Below, one piece after another: positions 58,063 through 64,000 of a stretch of DNA of 64,000 nucleotides. The translations under genes and the position numbers were made by a program. Position 1 is the first letter of the stretch. Every line of letters starts with the position of its first letter. The notes beneath the pieces are model-generated. The model searched no databases, was not told where the DNA came from, and saw nothing but the letters and a program-made list of their open reading frames with translations. Where the stretch lies: NCBI RefSeq assembly GCF_000328565.1, contig NC_019966.1:4092001-4156000 (forward strand). The letters run 5' to 3'. Source of the DNA: Mycobacterium sp. JS623 (GTDB lineage: Bacteria; Actinomycetota; Actinomycetes; Mycobacteriales; Mycobacteriaceae).

Positions 58063-59678
58063 ATTTGGGTCGTCGCGTCGTTGAGACGAGTGGACAGCTC
58101 GTCACACAAGATCGCGCAGCTGCGTTCGGCAACAGCGGCAATGGTTTTGGATGGGTTGCGCCCAATGGCCCGCGGAATCACCGACCCGTCCATCACGAAC
58201 AAGTTGTGGTAGCCGTGCACCTCGCCGGTGTGTGTCGTGACCCCGGCGCCTGGCGCCGCCGCCATATTGCAGCCACCCAGCGGATGTGGCGTGACGAGCA
58301 TGCGCAGACGCTTCCACGTCCACAGCGGCCTTGGCTCGCCACCGGTCGCCAGCGTCATCGCCACATGAAGGTCGCTGAAGGCATCCAGCGCGCTGGACGA
58401 GCATTGCGGGTTCCAGTTCAGCCGTGTTCTGGCCCGCCAGAACCTCATCGGATTCTGCAGTGAGAACTCACCGTCGGCGGCGTCGATCGACTGGCCGAAC
58501 CACGGAATCATGTCGCTGAAGTCGGTGAGGTCACTGGCTTTTCGGTACGCCCAGCCCTTCGGCCCGCGTTTCGTTTTCCATGCCTTCAGCAGGTGCGCAC
58601 CAAAGTTCGGCAGGCCGCCGTCTTCGATGAAGATCCGGCCGTCGTTGCCGATCATGTCGTCGTTGGGCAGGTCGACGCCCGTGAGCAGGTCGATCCGGGC
58701 GCCGATGGTGGGGCCCTTGGTGGGCTGCAGGCTCTTGTTCGGGTAGCGGGCCAGGGTCAGGAAATCGCCGTTGGGGCTCCACCCACGTCCGAGCGCACGC
58801 GGCAGGTTCTTCAGCGTGCGGAAGCCGTCACGCGAGCGCAGCAGGATCTCGGTCGATCCGATGGATCCCGCGGCGAGTATCACGATCTTGCCGACGATCT
58901 GGCGCTTGCGACGTCCCGGTCGCTCATCGAGTTTGAGGAAATTCACCCGCCATGCACCGTCGGGCCCCTCCTCGATGTGGGTGACCATTGAAAGCGGCCG
59001 GATCTCGGTGTCGTTGCCGTTTTCCGTCGCGTACTTGAGGTAGTTCTGGTCGAGAGTCTGCTTGGCGCCGTGGGTACAGCCGATCACGCAATCGCCGCAG
59101 TGCACACAGGTACCGGAGGCATATGGTTGCGATGGGCTCCATGGCTGCGCCCCTCCTGCCCGCGGGCTCTGGTCGAATTTCACAGCGAGCGGAAGGGTTT
59201 CGTATTTGGGCTCCAGACCCAGCTCTGTCGCGGCGGTTTTCAGCAGATGCACTCTTGGGTTGAGTTGAGCCTGCGGAATGTGCTGCGGCTTCAACACGTC
59301 GTTGACCATGCGGTACCACTTGCGCATCTCGCAGGCCGTGATCTGCGACGGCCAGCCGCTTTTGAACACCTCATCCCGCGCCTCGATACACACGTTGGCG
59401 TAAATCAGCGAGCCACCGCCGACGCCGGCACCCGTGGCCACCATCATCTGGTCCAGGAAGCGGATGTCCAGCCAGCCGTTGAGCAGACCCGGCATCCTGC
59501 TGGAATACAGATAGTCGCGAAGGCCTTGCGGCGTTCCGCCGTTCTCCGGCAGCGACCAGTCCCTACCACGTTCAAGCACAACGACTTTGCGATCCGGGCT
59601 GCCCAACCGCCAGGCCGCGACGGCGCCACCGAACCCGCTTCCGATGATGACGATGTCGGCCCGCTTCTCGGTGCTCAC
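58059..59678 (-). CDS. GMC oxidoreductase, cholesterol-oxidase (ChoD)-like with four-Cys motif
   Basis: FAD enzyme of 539 aa. FAD motif IIGSGFGGAVAAWRL, VATGAGVGGGSLIYAN, and HPLGGCNM near the C-terminus. Residues 191-201 form C-x2-C-x2-C-x3-C (CVHCGDCVIGC), an iron-sulfur-like motif also present, as I recall, in ChoD-type proteins. GTG 59678 overlaps the upstream stop (GTGA). Sterol or long-chain alcohol oxidation is the likely chemistry; no twin-arginine signal is seen, so it is cytoplasmic. Confidence 0.83.
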   Translation of the reverse strand: MSTEKRADIVIIGSGFGGAVAAWRLGSPDRKVVVLERGRDWSLPENGGTPQGLRDYLYSSRMPGLLNGWLDIRFLDQMMVATGAGVGGGSLIYANVCIEARDEVFKSGWPSQITACEMRKWYRMVNDVLKPQHIPQAQLNPRVHLLKTAATELGLEPKYETLPLAVKFDQSPRAGGAQPWSPSQPYASGTCVHCGDCVIGCTHGAKQTLDQNYLKYATENGNDTEIRPLSMVTHIEEGPDGAWRVNFLKLDERPGRRKRQIVGKIVILAAGSIGSTEILLRSRDGFRTLKNLPRALGRGWSPNGDFLTLARYPNKSLQPTKGPTIGARIDLLTGVDLPNDDMIGNDGRIFIEDGGLPNFGAHLLKAWKTKRGPKGWAYRKASDLTDFSDMIPWFGQSIDAADGEFSLQNPMRFWRARTRLNWNPQCSSSALDAFSDLHVAMTLATGGEPRPLWTWKRLRMLVTPHPLGGCNMAAAPGAGVTTHTGEVHGYHNLFVMDGSVIPRAIGRNPSKTIAAVAERSCAILCDELSTRLNDATTQI

Positions 59679-60349
59679 CACCGCCTGCCCTTGACGTAGG
59701 TGTTGACGAGTGACGTAATGAAGAACCGGTAGAACGCCAGTTTCTGCATGCGCTTGTCGAGCCACCCGAACTCGCCGAGCACCTCCATCGTCAGCATCTG
59801 CCGAAGGAACGCCCGCAGCGATAACCGAAGGATTCCCGCCGCGACCGGCTCGCCGATCCCGCCGCTCGCCTGGAACAGTTGGACGTAAAGGGTCGTGGTC
59901 GCCGGCCACAGCCGCCACGGCGGCGACGGTTCGACGTACTTACGGCCACGCATCCGGTACTTCCGGTCGCCCACCGAGAACATGGTGTCGTAAACCAGTT
60001 CGCGCACGCCTTTCTCGTCACGGATCGCGCGACGGAACAGACCGAAATCGCCGTCGCCAACGCCGGTCAGGTCGCCGCCGAGCACCGGTATCGAACCCGT
60101 GGCGTGCCATTGTCCTTTGTGCATCGGGTCTTTGATGAATCCGGGGACGTTCGGCACCGTGACTGTGGCGTTCAGCCGCATGGCAATGGCGGCGTCATTG
60201 TCATATCCCTTGACCGGATCCGTGATGCCCATGGTGATCATTCCGGTCATCACCTCGCTGAAGCGCAGACCGGGGCGGGCCACCTGCAGCCGCTGACGGG
60301 CTTGCCCATCAGCAGGGGCAGCGATGGGCGGGTCGGCTTCCATCACCAT
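59675..60349 (-). CDS. Unknown protein encoded between GMC oxidoreductase and alpha/beta hydrolase
   Basis: Protein of about 224 aa without a family I can name. It shows beta-rich sequence with GSIPVLGGDLTGVGDGDFG and RKYVEPSPPWRLWP, followed by a C-terminal helical segment (LRAFLRQMLTMEVLGEFG). Starts at 60349, 60346 or 60343 are all possible; the first two overlap the hydrolase stop. Being locked between the GMC and hydrolase genes by overlaps, it probably forms a complex with them. Such regions may also exist as the middle part of fused GMC-hydrolase proteins. Confidence 0.65.
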   Translation of the reverse strand: MVMEADPPIAAPADGQARQRLQVARPGLRFSEVMTGMITMGITDPVKGYDNDAAIAMRLNATVTVPNVPGFIKDPMHKGQWHATGSIPVLGGDLTGVGDGDFGLFRRAIRDEKGVRELVYDTMFSVGDRKYRMRGRKYVEPSPPWRLWPATTTLYVQLFQASGGIGEPVAAGILRLSLRAFLRQMLTMEVLGEFGWLDKRMQKLAFYRFFITSLVNTYVKGRRW

Positions 60350-61434
60350 GGCTTGCTCAATTCGTCGACGATGAACGGGTTTACGTCGCGGTTGTTGTGT
60401 TCGCCGATGAAGACGTCGAGATGCCCGTAGTCGGCGAACTTCTGGAAGGTGTGTTTGCCCGGTGGTGAATGCCGCTCGAAGTATTCGAAGGTGCGGCCCA
60501 TGCCAATCGGCAGGAAGGTCTGGTTGCGGTCGCCGGTCATGAAGACGAAGCGGGCATCGGTCTGCGGCGCCTCGGCGGTGAACAGCGGCGGCAACTCGGA
60601 GTATTTCCCCGTCGACACCATCTCTCCCGCCGCCGACGAGTCCGCGATCTGCCCGTAGTACGACATCGGCACCTGGCCGAACTCGCCCTTGAGCCATTCG
60701 TGGGTAGCGTCGTTGAGGTTCTCGTGGCGCCACAGGGTCGGGTGGCCGTACCCGTACATGAAGCTCGTCTGTTTACACACCGCGTTGTCGCACTCATGAT
60801 GCGTGGCGTTGATGAAGCAAGTAAGAATCTTGGGCAGCAGCCGTGGCGCATGCAGACCCCATTGCGGATTGATGCCCCGGATTTTCTCGTGGTTCAAAAA
60901 GGCAACGGCCAGCGGAAGTTTCAGCCGCGCCTGCCATGGCATGATCGGATGCAGCGCCACCGAATTCGAGATCACCAGCGAAACGTCTGGGAGCAGTCCC
61001 GCCGTGATCGCCATCATGAACGCGCACGAACCCTGGCAGTGAATCAGTGCCTTCACCTTGTCGACACCGGTGCGCTTGCGCAGCTCCCAGACCGCGCTCG
61101 GCATGTCGAGCACCGCGGCGTCGTCGAGGGTGTATCTGACCCAGGGCAGGTCGATGCTGGACCGCCAGTTGAGGATCCACAGATCAAAACCGCGCTTGGT
61201 CAGGTCCTTCAATAGGTTCTCTGTCGGCGGGTTGAACAGGTTGGCGCGCACGCCCGTCCCGGGCACCAGTAGCAGCGGGTCCCCTTCGCCCGATTCCGGC
61301 CGCAGGCGTTTGAAGTTCAGCATGAAGCCGTCCCTGGCCGGGAATTCGATGGTCTCGAAGCGGTCCTGGGGAATCGGCTTGAGCGCCTCGAGCTCGCTGG
61401 TCGTCGACCTGACCCGCCCATTTGCAATGACCAT
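60343..61434 (-). CDS. Alpha/beta hydrolase (PhaC-like nucleophile elbow)
   Basis: Protein of 363 aa. Nucleophile in HCQGSCAFM (Ser136), where Gln replaces the usual first-Gly position, as in some PHA-synthase-like hydrolases; LLLVPGTGVRANLFN oxyanion region; Asp in FMTGDRNQT and His in YGHLD. Likely hydrolyses a sterol ester or lactone made or used by the GMC enzyme. 30 bp after the LuxR-type regulator gene, same strand. Confidence 0.83.
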   Translation of the reverse strand: MVIANGRVRSTTSELEALKPIPQDRFETIEFPARDGFMLNFKRLRPESGEGDPLLLVPGTGVRANLFNPPTENLLKDLTKRGFDLWILNWRSSIDLPWVRYTLDDAAVLDMPSAVWELRKRTGVDKVKALIHCQGSCAFMMAITAGLLPDVSLVISNSVALHPIMPWQARLKLPLAVAFLNHEKIRGINPQWGLHAPRLLPKILTCFINATHHECDNAVCKQTSFMYGYGHPTLWRHENLNDATHEWLKGEFGQVPMSYYGQIADSSAAGEMVSTGKYSELPPLFTAEAPQTDARFVFMTGDRNQTFLPIGMGRTFEYFERHSPPGKHTFQKFADYGHLDVFIGEHNNRDVNPFIVDELSKPW

Positions 61435-61464
61435 CTGCCCCCCTGCGCGTACCTGGTTGCCGGC

Positions 61465-64000
61465 CTACAGCGTGCTCGGCGAACGCGGGGGTGTCTTGCG
61501 TAGCCCGGTACTCGATTTCGCCGCGGCGACGACTTCGGCCAGCAGGGTGCGGTCAGCGACGTTGAGCTTCATGCAGGCGCGGTAGATATGGCCCTCGACG
61601 GTGCGCACCGAGACCGACAGCCGCTCGGCAATGGCCTTGTTGGTCATTCCCTCGGACACCATGATTGCGATCTCGAGTTCCCGGCCGGTCAGCGGCAACG
61701 GGTTCAGCACTTGATCGAGCGCGGGCGTCGACGCGCCACCCGCGAGTTCGGCGGCACGGGCCATGGCCTCGACCTCGCCCTTGCGCTCGTGGCGGGCGGC
61801 GAACACCTTGGCCGCCTGCGCAGCCGCGTCGGCCGCGGCGCACTTCATTCCGAGCTCGGCGAGTTCGGCTGCGACAGTTGTCAATCCGTCGGCGTCGGCG
61901 GCGGCCAGCGCCCGGCCATGTGCCAGTGCGGCCCTGCCTGCGACGCAGTCCAAGCCCGCCGCCACACGCGCGATCGCGTCGGCCGCCGTTGTGTCGCCGA
62001 GCCGGACCGCCTCATGCAACGCCTGCAGTGCGACCGCCAGCTGTCCGGATCGTTCGGCGATGCGCGCCGCATCGCGGGCGGCGCTGATCGCGCCGGTCAT
62101 GTTGCGGCCCGCTGCCAGCGTCCACGCCCGTCCCAGTGCCAGCTCCGGCGCATACAGTTCCGACCTCAGGCTGTGCCGAGATTCGGCGCGCGCCAAGATT
62201 TCTGCCGATTCCGCCGCATCGCCCTGCTGGCCGAGTGCCTGCGCCAAATACATCAGCGCCAGCGGGCCCCACGAGTAGCCGGTCTCCGACAGCGCGGCGG
62301 CGGATTGGCGCAGCAGTGACGTCGCAACGTCGAACTCACCCGACGCGATCAAGGTGCGCGCGAGCAGAACCTCCCCGATCGCGCGGCCGGGTTGCTGCAG
62401 TTCGGAGAATTCCATGAAGTGGCGCGCCAGGCGCTGTGCGTGCACGACGCCCTTGGTCATCAACAGCGTGGTGATCTCGCCGAGCCCGATCGTGAACCGC
62501 AGCAGCCCAGGGTGAGTCGCGGCCAGGCCGCGTTCAGCCAGCGGGCCGACGTCGCCGAATCTGCCGAGTCGGGCACTCGACAATGCCGCGGTGGCTGCCG
62601 CCCATGCGACCGCGAGGTCCTGGCTGGCTGATGAATCGAGCACCTCGGCCGCGATCTCGACCGCCCGCCGCGGATCGCCGGAGTTCATCGCGAACGTGGC
62701 CACCAACGCGTCGAGGGTGGCCACAGCCGCGGGCTCCGAAATGCGGTCGCGCATCGCGTACAGAAAATCGACTGCCGCCTCGGGCTGGTTGAGCATCCAG
62801 AACTGGTTGGCCGCCTTCGGCAGCGTCCACGCGGTGAGGTCCCACTCCGAGAGGGTGTCCGGCTCGACGGGGTTCAGCACGTCGTCGGCATCGGGACCCC
62901 GGCCCAGCCAGGACAAGGCGTGTGCCAAAGGCAGCCGCGCCGGCAAGCCGCCCGAGCGGTCGAGGGCGCTTTGCGCCAGCCGCTCGCCGAGCAACAGATC
63001 GCCGAGCCGCATCGCCTCCCAGGACGAGGTGACAACATCGTCGACCGGGGGCGGCGTATCACTGTCGATCGCCAGCGCCGCCAGCCGCAATCGGGCGCTG
63101 ACGTGCTCGATCGGTTTTGACGACAACTGCGCGACCAGCTGGGTGCGCAACCGACGAGTGGCGATCTGGCCGAGCGACGCCCGCACCTGCTCGGCGTAGA
63201 GCGGATGCGCCGAATGCACGACCAGGTCGTCGCCACGCTTGACGACCTCGATGACGCGCAAGTCCTCGGCCTCCTCGAGGGCCTCACGGCCGGCCAGCTC
63301 GGTCAGGTCCCGCAGGCTCAGCGGTTCCTCGACCGCGAGGTACTCCAGCACCGACGTCACCGTCGATGGGAGCGCCTCCAGATGCCGGCCAATCAACGCC
63401 GACAGTTCTGCCGACAGCCCGATATGGCCGCGCAATTGCCAAACGCCGTCGACTTCGCGCAATGCCCCCGAGTCAATCGCGCTTTCTGTCAGGTGACGCA
63501 AATAGAGCGGATTTCCCTGGCTTGCGGTAAATACCTCTTCTGCGCTCGACGTCTCCATCGGCCCACCTAGGACGGCTTCCAGCAAACTTTTTGTCTGTGC
63601 GGAGTCAAACGGTTCGATGTCCATCCGGTCGAGCAAGCGGTCTTTCCACAGCGACGTGATCGCATCGGGCGCGGACTCCCCGGTCCTGACGGTGATGACG
63701 AACCGCGCTGACCCGGTCAACGCCAGCTGGTGCACCAGTGTTGCGGAGAGATTATCCAGGTGATGGGCGTCATCGATGGCAAGGAGCAGACCCTGTCCGC
63801 CGTGCTGCAGCAGCGACGCGCGGGCCGAACGCAGCAGCGTCGGAGAATCGCCGACCCCGGCGACGTCCACCAGGTGGCTGAACGCACCGAACGGGATCTG
63901 GCGGGCCGACGCCGTGCCGGCAAGCCACTGCACAGACACGCCGCCGTGTCGGTGAGCAAATCGTTCAACGGCGTGCCGGGCAAGCACTGTTTTGCCGACT
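61465..64000 (-). CDS. Large LuxR-family (LAL) ATP-binding regulator, 5' end outside window
   Basis: At least 844 aa visible. At the window edge the frame reads VGKTVLARHA, the end of a Walker A motif, so the gene continues upstream and the GTG near 63987 is not a true start. LLLAIDDAHHLD is the Walker B region of the AAA/NACHT-like ATPase, followed by about 400 residues of TPR-like helices, then a C-terminal LuxR HTH (LTGRELEIAIMVSEGMTNKAIA, VRTVEGHIYRACMKL). LAL/MalT-type regulators activate on ligand plus ATP. It probably controls the hydrolase/GMC operon directly downstream. Confidence 0.9.
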   Translation of the reverse strand, partial: VGKTVLARHAVERFAHRHGGVSVQWLAGTASARQIPFGAFSHLVDVAGVGDSPTLLRSARASLLQHGGQGLLLAIDDAHHLDNLSATLVHQLALTGSARFVITVRTGESAPDAITSLWKDRLLDRMDIEPFDSAQTKSLLEAVLGGPMETSSAEEVFTASQGNPLYLRHLTESAIDSGALREVDGVWQLRGHIGLSAELSALIGRHLEALPSTVTSVLEYLAVEEPLSLRDLTELAGREALEEAEDLRVIEVVKRGDDLVVHSAHPLYAEQVRASLGQIATRRLRTQLVAQLSSKPIEHVSARLRLAALAIDSDTPPPVDDVVTSSWEAMRLGDLLLGERLAQSALDRSGGLPARLPLAHALSWLGRGPDADDVLNPVEPDTLSEWDLTAWTLPKAANQFWMLNQPEAAVDFLYAMRDRISEPAAVATLDALVATFAMNSGDPRRAVEIAAEVLDSSASQDLAVAWAAATAALSSARLGRFGDVGPLAERGLAATHPGLLRFTIGLGEITTLLMTKGVVHAQRLARHFMEFSELQQPGRAIGEVLLARTLIASGEFDVATSLLRQSAAALSETGYSWGPLALMYLAQALGQQGDAAESAEILARAESRHSLRSELYAPELALGRAWTLAAGRNMTGAISAARDAARIAERSGQLAVALQALHEAVRLGDTTAADAIARVAAGLDCVAGRAALAHGRALAAADADGLTTVAAELAELGMKCAAADAAAQAAKVFAARHERKGEVEAMARAAELAGGASTPALDQVLNPLPLTGRELEIAIMVSEGMTNKAIAERLSVSVRTVEGHIYRACMKLNVADRTLLAEVVAAAKSSTGLRKTPPRSPSTL

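Overview
The window is a high-GC actinobacterial chromosome segment and very probably comes from an environmental, fast-growing mycobacterium (Mycolicibacterium-like). The evidence is gene order. From about 15.3 to 52.7 kb the genes follow the Mycobacterium tuberculosis Rv2417c to Rv2455c order: degV, octT, gpgP, rsfS, nadD, a VWA/MoxR pair, proA, rbsK, nadE, proB, obg, rpmA, rplU, rne, ndk, a DUF4233 gene, folC, valS, a saccharopine-dehydrogenase-like gene, rpf, mobA, korB and korA. Other mycobacterial marks are the methylglucose lipopolysaccharide genes, resuscitation-promoting factors, GTG starts and many 1-bp or 4-bp gene overlaps. No rRNA, tRNA, IS element, integrase or CRISPR array was seen. 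This identification rests on remembered synteny and motifs; no database search was made.

0-11 kb, accessory, steroid/lipid catabolism: an HSL-type esterase, an unrecognised 358-aa protein, a KshA-type Rieske oxygenase with a coupled small Cys protein and an SDR, a divergent 3-ketosteroid delta1-dehydrogenase (KstD), a PadR regulator, then an operon of hotdog thioesterase, second KstD-like flavoprotein, SDR and DapB-like reductase. 11-15.2 kb, signalling and stress: an ArsR/SRPBCC/MDMPI operon, and a GAF-PP2C-HATPase fusion coupled to a STAS anti-anti-sigma factor.

15.3-52.7 kb, core block: housekeeping genes, with insertions relative to M. tuberculosis. These include an enoyl-CoA hydratase, a CmtR-like metal sensor with a CDF efflux pump, an isochorismatase-like hydrolase, Hsp20, a sirtuin, an S9 peptidase/HxlR/thioesterase unit, a frameshifted flavin monooxygenase remnant and a second rpf gene. 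Both rpf genes have a perfect GTGA-N6-TCAC CRP-type palindrome upstream, and the second has a leader of about 400 nt rich in hairpins.

52.9-64 kb, accessory: a LacI-type regulator diverges from an operon that looks like inositol or modified-sugar catabolism (PhyH-type dioxygenase, two Gfo/Idh dehydrogenases, an IolE-like TIM barrel). It converges on a tightly coupled set of GMC sterol-oxidase-like flavoprotein, unknown protein and alpha/beta hydrolase, headed by a large LuxR-type (LAL) regulator that runs off the window. The most interesting items are the two accessory catabolic clusters, the rpf leader, and several strong palindromes and hairpins that no gene explains.
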